In this document: in pieces, positions 1 to 11,002 of the stretch
Numbering within the stretch: position 1 is the stretch's first letter
Layout of the letters: each line of letters begins with the position of its first letter
Source: Candidatus Fonsibacter lacus
GTDB taxonomy: Bacteria; Pseudomonadota; Gammaproteobacteria; Burkholderiales; Burkholderiaceae_C
Assembly (NCBI GenBank): GCA_009921245.1
Contig: RFXW01000006.1
Coordinates: 1 to 34,579, forward strand
Length of the DNA: 34,579 nucleotides
Reading direction: 5' to 3'
The notes under the pieces: generated by a model
The model's database searches: none
What the model was told of the DNA's origin: nothing
Seen by the model: only the letters and a program-made list of their open reading frames with translations
Position numbers and translations under genes: made by a program

Positions 1-1014
1 CAGTGCATCGGCCGCTTGCAGATCACCGTCGGCGCTGCCGCTCAAGTAATGCGGAATGGCGTCGTCCACATCGGCGTCGGCCACGGCGCTGCTTAAGCTG
101 CCAGGGTTGGGTTCGGTTGGGTCTTTGGGGTCGCGATCCAAATCGAGGTCGATGCCATCAACCCAGGGACCCAGGGCACTACCGGCCATGACCATCTGGC
201 GTGCTTGGGCTTCGCGGCGGCCGTGCACCCACGCCCACAATGCCAACAACAGCAGCACCACCACCACGGCAGGAATCAGCGCCGGATGGTCTTTAACCTC
301 GCGCATCCAGGCTGGCCATTGCGCATAAGGATCTGGCTTGGCAATGGGTTCGGCTTGGGCCGCAACAGGCGGCGCGGCAACCGCAGGCATTTGCGCAAGC
401 TGGTTTTGAATTTTGTTTAAATCCAACAAGTTGCGTGTCATGGCCTCGGCCTGCAGGGCCTGCTGACGCGCGGCTTCGGCTTGCGCAATTTGACGCTCTT
501 CGGCTTGGGCTTGGCTGAGTTCAAGCCGATCGCCCTGCGGCGGCTGGGCCTGGCTGGCTTGGGCCGTTACGTTACCCTGATTGGCTTGGGCTGGGGGCGT
601 GGCGGCGTTGGCTCGAGCCGCCAAACGCTGGCGCCATGCGGCAAACCTCGCGTTGTGATCGGCCACCACTTGGGTTGCCTGCGCTGGGCTTTTGCTGAGC
701 ACCGCCGCCTCGCTGGGCAACGTAAGGCGGGCACCGGCATACACCAAATTGAGGTTGTTTTGTATAAAGGCCTTGGGATTGGCCTCGTACAGCGCAACCA
801 AGGTTTGGTTGAGCGTGGCGCTTGAGGGGCGAACCTGGCGGGCAATGGTGCCCAAAAATTCGTTTTGTCCCACCGTGACCACCTGCTGCGCCGAGGCCGT
901 GGTGGCAGCCACCGTAAACAGTGCGCTCAGCGCCCAAGCCAACCCGGCTTGGCGCCATGCACGGCAGATGTTGATTTGGTCAGCATGCATACGAAATAAC
1001 CAAGTGGGAGCCAT
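1..1014 (-). CDS. FimV/TspA-like protein (LysM-like domain, one TM helix), 3' end truncated by the window edge
   Basis: My minus-strand translation from the CAT at 1012-1014 is open to base 1: MAPTWLFRMHADQINICRAWRQAGLAWALSALFTVAATTASAQQVVTVGQNEFLGTIARQVRPSSATLNQTLVALYEANPKAFIQNNLNLVYAGARLTLPSEA... It has a signal peptide, a FimV-type LysM-like segment, a Q/A-rich linker, a TM (HPALIPAVVVVLLLLALWAWVHGRR) and an acidic tail. It is absent from the ORF track because it has no stop in the window. The start could instead be the ATG at 988-990. Confidence 0.8.
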   Translation of the reverse strand, partial: MAPTWLFRMHADQINICRAWRQAGLAWALSALFTVAATTASAQQVVTVGQNEFLGTIARQVRPSSATLNQTLVALYEANPKAFIQNNLNLVYAGARLTLPSEAAVLSKSPAQATQVVADHNARFAAWRQRLAARANAATPPAQANQGNVTAQASQAQPPQGDRLELSQAQAEERQIAQAEAARQQALQAEAMTRNLLDLNKIQNQLAQMPAVAAPPVAAQAEPIAKPDPYAQWPAWMREVKDHPALIPAVVVVLLLLALWAWVHGRREAQARQMVMAGSALGPWVDGIDLDLDRDPKDPTEPNPGSLSSAVADADVDDAIPHYLSGSADGDLQAADAL

Positions 1015-1044
1015 TGAGTTGGCTTAACTATAGACGAGTTCGTG

Positions 1045-1803
1045 TTACGTGACCAGTTTGACCCGTTGGCGCTGGCGAGCGGCCTCAAACAACACCACGC
1101 CAGCGGCAACCGAAACGTTAAGGCTTTCCACCGCCCCTGCCATGGGGATGGCGGCGAGTTGGTCGCAGCGCTGGCGCGTAAGGTGGCGCAAACCCTTGCC
1201 CTCAGCCCCCAATACCCAGGCCGTGGGGCCGGTGGCGTCGATGGCGGTGTACTCGGCGCTGGCGCCGTCGGCTGCGCCGATCACGGCAATGCCCTGGTCG
1301 CGCAGTTGCACCAGGGTGCGGGCCAGGTTGGTGACCATCAGGTAGGGCACGGTGTCGGCGGCGCCACTGGCCACTTTGGCCACCGTGGCGTTGATGCCCA
1401 CCGCGTGGTCTTTGGGGGCGATCACGGCGTGCGCACCCACCGCATCGGCCACCCGCAAGCAAGCGCCCAGATTATGCGGATCGGTGACACCATCGAGCAC
1501 CAGCAACAACGCCGGCGCGGAGGCATGGGCCAAGGCGTCTAGGGTTTGGTCTAGGTGCTGCGCCAGTTGCAAGCGCTCGGCCCGCGCCACCACCCCTTGG
1601 TGGCGGCTGGTGCCTGCGAGTTGGGTAAGGCGCTCGGCGCTGCAAGGCTCGGGCACAATACCGAGGTCGGTCGCCCGCTGCAACAAATGCTGCATGCGGG
1701 CGTCGCGCCTTTGCTCGTCTACATAGAGCGTATGTATGCTTTGCGCGGCCACACGCAAACGCGCGCCCACGGCATGGAATCCGAATAAGGTTTGGGCCGC
1801 CAT
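1045..1803 (-). CDS. rlmB: 23S rRNA (guanosine-2'-O)-methyltransferase, SpoU/TrmH family
   Basis: 252 aa. N-terminal substrate-binding domain ([12 protein letters not shown]) and SPOUT motifs ([80 protein letters not shown]). Confidence 0.92.
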   Translation of the reverse strand: MAAQTLFGFHAVGARLRVAAQSIHTLYVDEQRRDARMQHLLQRATDLGIVPEPCSAERLTQLAGTSRHQGVVARAERLQLAQHLDQTLDALAHASAPALLLVLDGVTDPHNLGACLRVADAVGAHAVIAPKDHAVGINATVAKVASGAADTVPYLMVTNLARTLVQLRDQGIAVIGAADGASAEYTAIDATGPTAWVLGAEGKGLRHLTRQRCDQLAAIPMAGAVESLNVSVAAGVVLFEAARQRQRVKLVT

Positions 1804-1810
1804 GGCGACA

Positions 1811-2521
1811 TTATGCGACCGACAGCGCCTCCGTCACCTCGCCGGCGTGGACCTCAATACGTCGCTGACAACGCGCGGCCAGCGCCGTGTCGTGGGTGAC
1901 CAGCAACAACGTGGTGCCCAATTCCGCGTTGAGCTCCAGCATGAGTTGCAGCACCGCTTCGCCGGTGGCGGCGTCAAGGCTGCCGGTGGGCTCGTCGGCC
2001 AACAGCAACGCGGGTTTCACCACAAACGCACGCGCCAGTGCCACACGCTGCTGTTCGCCGCCCGAGAGCACGCGTGGCAGGTGGCGTAGACGCTGACCCA
2101 GCTGCACACGCTCCAGCATGTGCCGTGCCTGCTCCGCTGCGCCGGGTACACCGGCCAGCTCCAACGGCAGCATGACGTTTTCAAGCGCGCTCAGGTGGGG
2201 CAGCAATTGAAAGCTCTGAAACACAAAGCCCAGTGTGCGTGCGCGCCACGCCGCGCGCTGGTCTTCGTTCATGTCAACGATGGACTCACCGCCCACCCAC
2301 ACTTGACCGCTGGTGGGTGTATCCAAACCGCCCAACAACGACAGCAAGGTGCTTTTGCCTGAGCCCGATGCCCCCACAATGGCCACGGTTTGCCCGGCCC
2401 ACACCTCAAAGCTGGCGCGGCTTAGGATGGATAATGTGCCACTTGAGTCGGTGACTTGTTTACACAAATCCTGGCATCGCAGCAACGGCTGCGTTGGCTC
2501 CAGAGGGGGGGTTGAGTTCAT
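1811..2521 (-). CDS. ABC transporter ATP-binding protein (LolD/YbbA-like)
   Basis: Walker [10 protein letters not shown], signature [14 protein letters not shown], Walker [13 protein letters not shown]. Divergent to a tesA-like gene, as ybbA is in E. coli. Confidence 0.9.
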   Translation of the reverse strand: MNSTPPLEPTQPLLRCQDLCKQVTDSSGTLSILSRASFEVWAGQTVAIVGASGSGKSTLLSLLGGLDTPTSGQVWVGGESIVDMNEDQRAAWRARTLGFVFQSFQLLPHLSALENVMLPLELAGVPGAAEQARHMLERVQLGQRLRHLPRVLSGGEQQRVALARAFVVKPALLLADEPTGSLDAATGEAVLQLMLELNAELGTTLLLVTHDTALAARCQRRIEVHAGEVTEALSVA

Positions 2522-3227
2522 GGTTTTGGGGTTGCTCCTTGGGCGCCGCGAGCCAGGTGGCGATGACCACTGGGGCTGGCGTTCATTACGTCTATGGCGT
2601 TACTGTAGCGTGTTGTGGATAGCCTTAAGTGCCACGCTGGCTTGCGCCTCGGCCACGCCTGCCACGGTATTGGTGGTGGGCGATTCGCTGAGCGCCGAAT
2701 ACGGCATTGCCAAAGATTCTGGCTGGGTTGCTTTGCTGCAGCAGCGCCTGCAACAACGCGGCATAGCGGCCAAGGTCATCAATGCCAGCATCAGCGGCGA
2801 CACCACCGCAGGCGGGCGCAGCCGATTGCCGCGCTTGTTGCAAGTGCACCAGCCCACGGTGGTGGTGATTGAGTTGGGCGGCAACGACGCCTTGCGTGGC
2901 TTGCCACTGCAGAGCACACGCGCCAACCTGAGCGCCATGACGCAAGCGGCACAAGCGCAAGGCGCGCGCGTGTTGCTGGTGGGTATGCAGGTGCCCCCCA
3001 ATTACGGCAAGCGCTACGCCGATGCATTCAGTCAAAGCTTTGGTACGGTGGCGCAGGCCACGCAAGCCGCGCTGGTGCCCTTTATGTTGGCTGGCGTGGC
3101 CGACCGCGACGACGCACTGGAATGGTTTCAGCCTGACCGCATCCACCCCTTGGCCAAGGCACACCCCAAAATTTTGGACAATCTTTGGCCAGCGTTGGCC
3201 CCTTTGCTGGGCGCGCATGCCAATTGA
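2520..3227 (+). CDS. tesA: GDSL-type esterase / lysophospholipase (TesA-like), periplasmic
   Basis: VLVVGDSLSAEYGI (GDSL block), INASISGDTTAGG, IELGGNDALRG and DRIHP (catalytic block V). Signal-like LWIALSATLACASA. Start uncertain: ATG at 2520, or an in-frame GTG/TTG further downstream near 2610. Confidence 0.88.
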   Translation: MVLGLLLGRREPGGDDHWGWRSLRLWRYCSVLWIALSATLACASATPATVLVVGDSLSAEYGIAKDSGWVALLQQRLQQRGIAAKVINASISGDTTAGGRSRLPRLLQVHQPTVVVIELGGNDALRGLPLQSTRANLSAMTQAAQAQGARVLLVGMQVPPNYGKRYADAFSQSFGTVAQATQAALVPFMLAGVADRDDALEWFQPDRIHPLAKAHPKILDNLWPALAPLLGAHAN

Positions 3228-4290
3228 ACAGGTTGAGCCGGCGCAGGCGCTGGCCTTGCCCTTGCGATATCACGCGCTGATTGACGCGCGCTCGCCCGCC
3301 GAGTTTGCACTCGATGCTTTGCCAGGGGCAATCAATTGGCCGTCGCTCACCAACGCCCAACGCGAACAGGTGGGTACCCTGTATGTGCAGGTGGGTGCGT
3401 TTGAAGCCAAAAAACTGGGGGCCGCCTTGGTGGCACGCAACATTGCCATGCATCTGGAGCAACACGCAGCGGCGCTGCCCAAAGATTGGCAGCCGCTGGT
3501 GTACTGCTGGCGTGGCGGCAATCGCAGCGGGGCACTGGCCACGGTGCTTGGGGCCATTGGCTTTAAGGTGCACGTGCTGCATGGTGGCTACAAGGCGTTT
3601 CGGGGTTTGGTGCGCGAGCAACTGAGCACCCTGCCCTTGGGGCTGTCATGGCGGGTACTGGCTGGCCCCACTGGCGTGGGTAAAACGCATGTGTTGCATG
3701 CCTTGCAACAACAAGGCGCCCAGGTGCTTGATTTGGAGGGGTTGGCGCAACACCGCAGCTCGGTGCTGGGGCTGCTGCCCGGCACCACGCAGCCCAGTCA
3801 AAAAGCGTTTGAAACCCGGCTCTGGGATACGCTGCGCCAATTGGACAGACAACGCCCCGTTTTTGTAGAGGCCGAGAGCAAGCGCGTAGGCAACGTAACG
3901 GTACCCGAGTCCCTGATTGCGGCGATGCGGCAAGCCCCCTGCGTGCACCTTAACTTGCCCATGGTGCAAAGGGTGCAGCTGCTGATGCGCGACTACGCGC
4001 ATTTTGTACACGACGTGGCGCCGTTTTGCGAGCGATTGGAGGCGCTGGTCAGCCTATGCGGGCGGCAGCGTGTCACGCAATGGCAGCAAGCCGCGCGTAG
4101 CGGTGCGGTGGGCGAGGCCGTGCAAAGTTTGCTGGCGGAGCACTACGACCCGCGCTACCACGAGTCGATTGAGCGCAACTTTGCCCAGTCTGCGCGTGGC
4201 CCACACATGCAGGTCTTGGGCATCGAGCCCACGGCCATGCACCGCGCCGCGCACGAGGTTGTTGAATGGGCCAACAGCCTGGGCGCTTAA
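3217..4290 (+). CDS. mnmH: tRNA 2-selenouridine synthase
   Basis: N-terminal rhodanese domain with catalytic-Cys motif VYCWRGGNRSG, then P-loop GPTGVGKT and SelU-type C-terminus (FVEAESKRVGNVTVPESL). Start ATG 3217 overlaps the tesA 3' end by 11 nt. Confidence 0.92.
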   Translation: MPIEQVEPAQALALPLRYHALIDARSPAEFALDALPGAINWPSLTNAQREQVGTLYVQVGAFEAKKLGAALVARNIAMHLEQHAAALPKDWQPLVYCWRGGNRSGALATVLGAIGFKVHVLHGGYKAFRGLVREQLSTLPLGLSWRVLAGPTGVGKTHVLHALQQQGAQVLDLEGLAQHRSSVLGLLPGTTQPSQKAFETRLWDTLRQLDRQRPVFVEAESKRVGNVTVPESLIAAMRQAPCVHLNLPMVQRVQLLMRDYAHFVHDVAPFCERLEALVSLCGRQRVTQWQQAARSGAVGEAVQSLLAEHYDPRYHESIERNFAQSARGPHMQVLGIEPTAMHRAAHEVVEWANSLGA

Positions 4291-5468
4291 AGGCGGGCCA
4301 AGGCTTGGGCCAAATCGGCTTGTAAATCGGCCGGGTCTTCAAGCCCGACACTGAAGCGCACCAAGCCGCCGCCATAGGGCCAGCCGTCGGTACGTAGGGC
4401 GGGCATGTTGTAAGGCGCGCAAAGACTTACTGGGCCAGCCCAGCTGTAACCCAATGCAAAGCGTTGCAGGTTGTTGCAAAAGGCGTCAATTTGAGCTTGC
4501 GACACATTGGGTTGAAACACCGCACTGAACAAACACGCGGCGCCTTGGCACAGCCGCGCCCAAGCTTCGTGCCCCGGCGAATCAGGCAGCGCCGGATGCA
4601 GCACGGTGGCAACCGCAGGCTGTTGTGCCATCCACTGAGCCAACGCGCGGGTGCTTTGATCTTGCGCCTGATAACGCAACACCATGGATGGCAAGCCACG
4701 CAGCACCGCCTCAACGTCGTTGGCACCCACCCCAAGCCCCAAGCGCTTGTGGGTTTGCAGCACCAATTCATGCAACTCAGGCGCCTGCACCGCCACCGAG
4801 CCCATCAGCATATCGGCGCCACCACTGGGGTATTTGGTGAGCGCGTGCACCGCCACGTCAACCTGCCAATCAAACGGCCGGTAAGCCACCCCCGCGCCCC
4901 AGGTGTGATCCAGGGCCGTCAGCACAGGGCGGGCGCGCCCACCATTGGCCTGCTGCACCACCTGCACCAACGCCGGCACATCGGGGAATTCCATGGAGAT
5001 CGACCCTGCGGCCTCCAACCACACCAGCCGGGTGTTGGGGCCAATGGCTTGCGCCAGGGAGTTGGGCTGTTGCGCATGGTAGGTGCCTACGCGCACACCC
5101 CAGCGGGTTAATTCGTCGCGCAGCAGCACGCGGTTAGGGTCGTACACATTGTGCGGGATCAGCACCTCGTCACCGGCTTGCAGCAACGCCATGTTGGTTA
5201 GTGCAATGGCGGCCAGACCGCTGGGCGCCAGCGTGACGTGCGCGGCGCCCTCAAGCGTGGCCAAGCGCTCCTCCAGCGTAAAGGTGGTGGGGGTGCCGTG
5301 CAGGCCATAGGTGTAGCCGGCTTTGCTGCGCCAGTCGCGGGCGCGCAATGCCTCGACGCTGGGAAATATGACCGTGGACGCCTTGTGCACCGCCGGCAAC
5401 ACCGCCGCAAAACCATCGGGCGGGCGGTAGGGGTGGTGGATCAGCTCGGTGCTTAGTCGCTCGGTCAT
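4287..5468 (-). CDS. metC: Cys/Met metabolism PLP-dependent enzyme, cystathionine beta-lyase-like
   Basis: 393 aa. PLP-Lys motif HALTKYPSGGADMLMGSV and C-terminal VRFSVGLEDPADLQADLAQAL. Confidence 0.88.
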   Translation of the reverse strand: MTERLSTELIHHPYRPPDGFAAVLPAVHKASTVIFPSVEALRARDWRSKAGYTYGLHGTPTTFTLEERLATLEGAAHVTLAPSGLAAIALTNMALLQAGDEVLIPHNVYDPNRVLLRDELTRWGVRVGTYHAQQPNSLAQAIGPNTRLVWLEAAGSISMEFPDVPALVQVVQQANGGRARPVLTALDHTWGAGVAYRPFDWQVDVAVHALTKYPSGGADMLMGSVAVQAPELHELVLQTHKRLGLGVGANDVEAVLRGLPSMVLRYQAQDQSTRALAQWMAQQPAVATVLHPALPDSPGHEAWARLCQGAACLFSAVFQPNVSQAQIDAFCNNLQRFALGYSWAGPVSLCAPYNMPALRTDGWPYGGGLVRFSVGLEDPADLQADLAQALARL

Positions 5469-5483
5469 GTGGCCTCCTGGGTG

Positions 5484-6008
5484 TTACACCTTCCACTTCT
5501 CCAAAATATCTGCCGGTCGCATGGAATCATAGGGCTCAAAGGGCTGATGAATCCAAGGGTTGGTGGGCAGGTCTTCAACCGAGTAGTCGGGCGTAAAAGA
5601 CGAAACGCCTTTGGTCCAGATGACGGCGCTGCGCAATTCAGTAATCGGCGGATAGTTGTTGCGCAGTGTGTCGATGACCACCTTGAGGGTGTGGCCGGTA
5701 TCGGCCAAATCGTCGACCAGCAACACGCGCCCAGCGATTTCACCCTTGGGGGTGGTGATGTAGCGCGCCACATCCAACCTGCCCTGCACCGTGCCGGCAC
5801 CGGCGCGGTAGGAGCTGGTGGACATGATGGCCAAAGGGCAATCAAAAATACGCGACAGAATGTCGCCAGGGCGCATGCCACCGCGCGCAAGACACAAAAT
5901 GGTGTCAAAAGTCCACCCCGATTGGTGCACCTTGATGGCGAGTTTTTCGATCAGGCTGTGGTACTCATCGTAAGAAACGTAAAGGTGTTTGCCGTCTTCG
6001 GTGAGCAT
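5484..6008 (-). CDS. Phosphoribosyltransferase (hypoxanthine/xanthine PRT-like)
   Basis: PRPP motif VLLVDDLADTGHTL; start MLTEDGKHLYVSYDEYH. Adjacent to purA. The longer ORF start at 6236 runs into purA and is not needed. Confidence 0.85.
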   Translation of the reverse strand: MLTEDGKHLYVSYDEYHSLIEKLAIKVHQSGWTFDTILCLARGGMRPGDILSRIFDCPLAIMSTSSYRAGAGTVQGRLDVARYITTPKGEIAGRVLLVDDLADTGHTLKVVIDTLRNNYPPITELRSAVIWTKGVSSFTPDYSVEDLPTNPWIHQPFEPYDSMRPADILEKWKV

Positions 6009-6037
6009 AAAGGTGTCTCCTGTGTCGGGGCGGTTGG

Positions 6038-7435
<1,398 letters not shown>

Positions 7436-8602
7436 TCAGGAAGATAAAGGCTGCACCTGCCAGCCTTGAGGGGTTTGCACCAGCTCGCGGTCGCACACCA
7501 AGGCGTCTTGACCCAAGGCGTGACCCGGCAGTTCGCAAATAACCACATGCCCGGCCTGGCGCAGCGCTTCGATGGCCTGCGCAAGCTCGGCATGATCGTG
7601 CCACGGCGCGCGGATGGCGCGCGGGGCCTCGGCCTCGGGCAAAGCACGCGCCAGTTCTTTGATATCCAGACTGAACCCCACGGCCGGGCGTGAACGCCCA
7701 AACACAGCGCCCACTTCGTCGTAGCGGCCACCGCGTACCAGCTCGATCGGCTCGCCCGAGTCACGCAAACACCCCACCACCGCAAAGCGCAGCCCGGTGT
7801 AGTAGGCGTAGCCCCGCATGTCAGATAAATCAAAGCTCACCTGGGCGCCCTGTGCGCCGTTGGCCAGCGCTTGCAGGTCTTCCAGCGCTTGGGTAATTAA
7901 CGGCAACGACGGCAACTGGGTGCGGGCGCGCTCCAGCACCGTGATGTCGCCGTGCAAGCTGGGCAAGGCACGCAAGCCGTCGCGCACCGGTTGCGCCAGG
8001 GCAGCGGTGAGCGAGGCCAACTGCCCCACGTCTTTGCGTGCCAGGGCTTGGTGCACCGCTTGCGCCACGCTGGCGTCGATGGGCTGACCCTGCAACAGCG
8101 CGCGCACGATGCGTACATCGGCACAGTCCATGACCAGCGATGACACCCCCGCTTGCCGCAGCGCGTCGAGGGCAAGTTGTTGTATTTCGTGTTCGGCCTC
8201 ACGCCCAGCGTAACCATAGATCTCGGCACCAAACTGCAGTGGCTCGCGCGTGGCCTGCGCACGCGCTGCCCGGGCATGGGCCACCGGGCCGCAATAGCAC
8301 AGGCGCGTAACACCCGGCCGGTTCAGCAAGTGCGCGTCCACGCGTGCCACCTGAGGGGTGGTGTCGGCACGCAAGCCAAGGGTTCGGCCGCTGGTTTGGT
8401 CGACCAGCTTGAAGGTCATGAGGTTCAGCGCCTCACCGGTGCCGGTGAGCAGCGATTCGATGTGCTCAAGCAACGGCGGGGTAACCAGCTCGTAGCCATG
8501 GACCATGGCGCGGTCGAGCAGCTGACGCCTAAGGATTTCCACTTGCCGCGCTTGGGCAGGCAGCAAGTCGGCAATGTGATCGGGCAATACCCAGGCGGAC
8601 AT
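7436..8602 (-). CDS. hisZ: ATP phosphoribosyltransferase regulatory subunit (HisRS-like)
   Basis: HisRS-like fold: [88 protein letters not shown]. Lies between hflC and purA. Confidence 0.92.
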   Translation of the reverse strand: MSAWVLPDHIADLLPAQARQVEILRRQLLDRAMVHGYELVTPPLLEHIESLLTGTGEALNLMTFKLVDQTSGRTLGLRADTTPQVARVDAHLLNRPGVTRLCYCGPVAHARAARAQATREPLQFGAEIYGYAGREAEHEIQQLALDALRQAGVSSLVMDCADVRIVRALLQGQPIDASVAQAVHQALARKDVGQLASLTAALAQPVRDGLRALPSLHGDITVLERARTQLPSLPLITQALEDLQALANGAQGAQVSFDLSDMRGYAYYTGLRFAVVGCLRDSGEPIELVRGGRYDEVGAVFGRSRPAVGFSLDIKELARALPEAEAPRAIRAPWHDHAELAQAIEALRQAGHVVICELPGHALGQDALVCDRELVQTPQGWQVQPLSS

Positions 8603-8702
8603 AAAGGGCGGCTGTGTAACGACAAAACAGGCGGAAACACGGATTCTATCCGCCCCGCCACAGGGCACAGCCGGGCGCGCCATGCGCGCCGACGGCCTTG
8701 CT

Positions 8703-9590
8703 TTACTTGGCGCCGGTACCGGCGCGCAACACGCGCATGAATTCGGATGATGCGTCCAACACCATCACATCGCCCTTGTTGTTAAAGGTACCTCGATACG
8801 CCTCTAGGCTGCGATAAAAGCGGGCAAAGGCCGGGTCACGATTGAACGCTTGGGCGTATACCTTGGCCGCTTCACCGTCACCCGCACCCTTGATGCGCTG
8901 GGCGTCGCGGTAAGCGTTAGCCAAAATCACCTCACGCTGGCGGTCGGCGTCGGCGCGAATTTTCTCGCCCTCGGCCAAGCCCGTGGCACGCAGCTCGTTG
9001 GCCACCCGTTTCCGCTCGGCCTCCATGCGGTCATACACCGAGTTGGTAATGGTTTCGGCGTAGTCAACCCGGCTGATACGCACATCGGTGACGTCCAAAC
9101 CCCAGGGCTTGTCGGCACTTTTAACCGCTTCAAGCACCGCTTGTTTGACGTCGGCCATTAGGGTCTCACGGGCCGAAGCCAGCAGCTGCGACACGGTGCG
9201 GCGGTTGACTTCTTCTTGAAACGCGTTGCGCACCACACGCTGCAATTGCAGTGTGCCCGCGCGCTCGTCCAAGCCCACGTTACGAATGTAGGCAGATGGG
9301 TCGGCAATGCGCCAGCGCACGTACCAGTCGATGACCACGCGCTGCTTTTCGGCAGTGAGCATGGGCTCGGTGTCGGCGCTGTCGAGCAGCAGCAAGCGTT
9401 TGTCTAAAAACCGGACGTTTTGGAACGGCGGGGGCAGCTTGAAGTTCAATCCAGGTTGGGTTTCGACTCGGCGAATTTCACCCAACTGATACACCACGCC
9501 AAACTGCCGCTGGTCCACCACAAACATGGTGGAGCTTGCCAGCACCAAAAGCAACAAAAGCGATGAAACAATCAATCCAATGCGATTCAT
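8703..9590 (-). CDS. hflC: HflC protease modulator (SPFH/band 7)
   Basis: [53 protein letters not shown] and the downstream SPFH domain. Adjacent to hflK. Confidence 0.95.
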   Translation of the reverse strand: MNRIGLIVSSLLLLLVLASSTMFVVDQRQFGVVYQLGEIRRVETQPGLNFKLPPPFQNVRFLDKRLLLLDSADTEPMLTAEKQRVVIDWYVRWRIADPSAYIRNVGLDERAGTLQLQRVVRNAFQEEVNRRTVSQLLASARETLMADVKQAVLEAVKSADKPWGLDVTDVRISRVDYAETITNSVYDRMEAERKRVANELRATGLAEGEKIRADADRQREVILANAYRDAQRIKGAGDGEAAKVYAQAFNRDPAFARFYRSLEAYRGTFNNKGDVMVLDASSEFMRVLRAGTGAK

Positions 9591-9611
9591 GATTGGCCTT
9601 TAGATATCGGT

Positions 9612-10922
9612 TTAACGGAGCTCGCGCGCGCGGCTGCGGTCGGCGTCACGGGCACGGCCCTCACTTAAAGGCAGGCGCGAGTTGGCCGAGTTGCTGCCCG
9701 TGGCCGGCGCCAAGTCGGGCACCCCGCCGCCAGGGTTACCGGGGGTGGCGGTTTGTTGCATGAGCTTATCGAGCGGCAGGTACAGCAGGTTGGAGCCCTG
9801 CTTGGATTCCACCACCACCTTACTGACGTTGCTGAACACCTCTTGCATGGTCTCCAGGTACAAGCGATCGCGTGTGACCTCAGGGGCCATGCGGTATTGC
9901 TCGAGCACCTGGGTAAAGCGTTGCGCGTCACCTTGGGCTTGGGCCACGATACGGGCACGGTAACCCTCGGCTTCTTCAAGCAAACGTGAGGCGGCACCGC
10001 CCGCGCGCGGCACCACGTTGTTGGCATAAGCCTGCGCTTCGTTTTTGGCACGCTCGCGCTCTTGGGCGGCCTTGAGCACGTCGTCAAACGCCGCCTGCAC
10101 CTGCTCAGGCGGGCGCACGCCGCCTTGTTGCAGGTTCACACCCACCACCTCTATGCCGGTGTTGTAGCGGTCTAGGATGGTTTGCATGAGCTCGCGCATG
10201 CGGGGCGCAATTTGGTCGCGCTCCTCAGCCAACGCCGAGTCCATTTTCATCTTGCCCACCACCTCACGCACGGCGGTTTCGGCGGCTTTCATCACGGCGC
10301 TGTCGGGGTCGCGCGTTTCAAACAAGTAAGCGCGCGCATCGTTTAAGCGGTACTGCACGGCAAACTTAATTTCCACAATGTTTTCATCTGCCGTCAGCAT
10401 GGCCGACTCGCGCAAGCCGGTGGCGCGCACGATGTTGTCGGTGCCAATATCAACCGAACGAATTTGGGTGACGTAGACCTCTTCGTTGGCCTGAATGGGC
10501 CAGGGGAGGCGCCAGTTAAAACCCGCACCAACCGTGGCGTGGTAGCGGCCAAACTGCGTAATCACCGATTGCTGACCTTCTTGAACAATAAAAAAGCCAC
10601 TGCCCAACCACAGCAGGGTCAGCACCACCAACACCAAACCCGCGCCCACGCCGGCGGCTTTGCCGCTGGGGCGCAAGGGCGGCGGCGAGCCACCGTTGCC
10701 ACCCCGGCCACCACCCAACCAGCCGTTGATTTTTCGGTTCAAGTCGCGCCACATTTCGTCCAAATCGGGCGGCGCGTCTTGACCACGTCGCCCGCGGGGT
10801 GGCTCGTTGTCGTCTTGACCGTTTTGTTCGCCACGTCCCCAGCGGGGGTCGTTAAGGTTCAGTACCACCTGGGGGTTGGCACCGCGGCGCGCGCGTAAGC
10901 GCTGAAAAATGGAAAAAAACAT
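9612..10922 (-). CDS. hflK: HflK protease modulator (SPFH/band 7)
   Basis: Gly-rich N-terminus, TM, GSGFFIVQEGQQSVITQFGRYHATVGAGFNWRLPWPIQ. Start chosen at MFFSIFQRLRARRG. Confidence 0.95.
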   Translation of the reverse strand: MFFSIFQRLRARRGANPQVVLNLNDPRWGRGEQNGQDDNEPPRGRRGQDAPPDLDEMWRDLNRKINGWLGGGRGGNGGSPPPLRPSGKAAGVGAGLVLVVLTLLWLGSGFFIVQEGQQSVITQFGRYHATVGAGFNWRLPWPIQANEEVYVTQIRSVDIGTDNIVRATGLRESAMLTADENIVEIKFAVQYRLNDARAYLFETRDPDSAVMKAAETAVREVVGKMKMDSALAEERDQIAPRMRELMQTILDRYNTGIEVVGVNLQQGGVRPPEQVQAAFDDVLKAAQERERAKNEAQAYANNVVPRAGGAASRLLEEAEGYRARIVAQAQGDAQRFTQVLEQYRMAPEVTRDRLYLETMQEVFSNVSKVVVESKQGSNLLYLPLDKLMQQTATPGNPGGGVPDLAPATGSNSANSRLPLSEGRARDADRSRARELR

Positions 10923-11002
10923 AAGGGCGTGAATCCAATCAAGCGTCGTCAACAATTAGCAAACATTGTGGCAGAACCGGCCGCGTGCCAGGCCAATGAC
11001 CA

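Noticed and set aside
340-620. Recurrent GGCTTGGG/GCTTGGGCC words as a DNA repeat array
   Set aside because: They are irregular in spacing and explained by the Ala/Gln-rich linker of the FimV-like protein.
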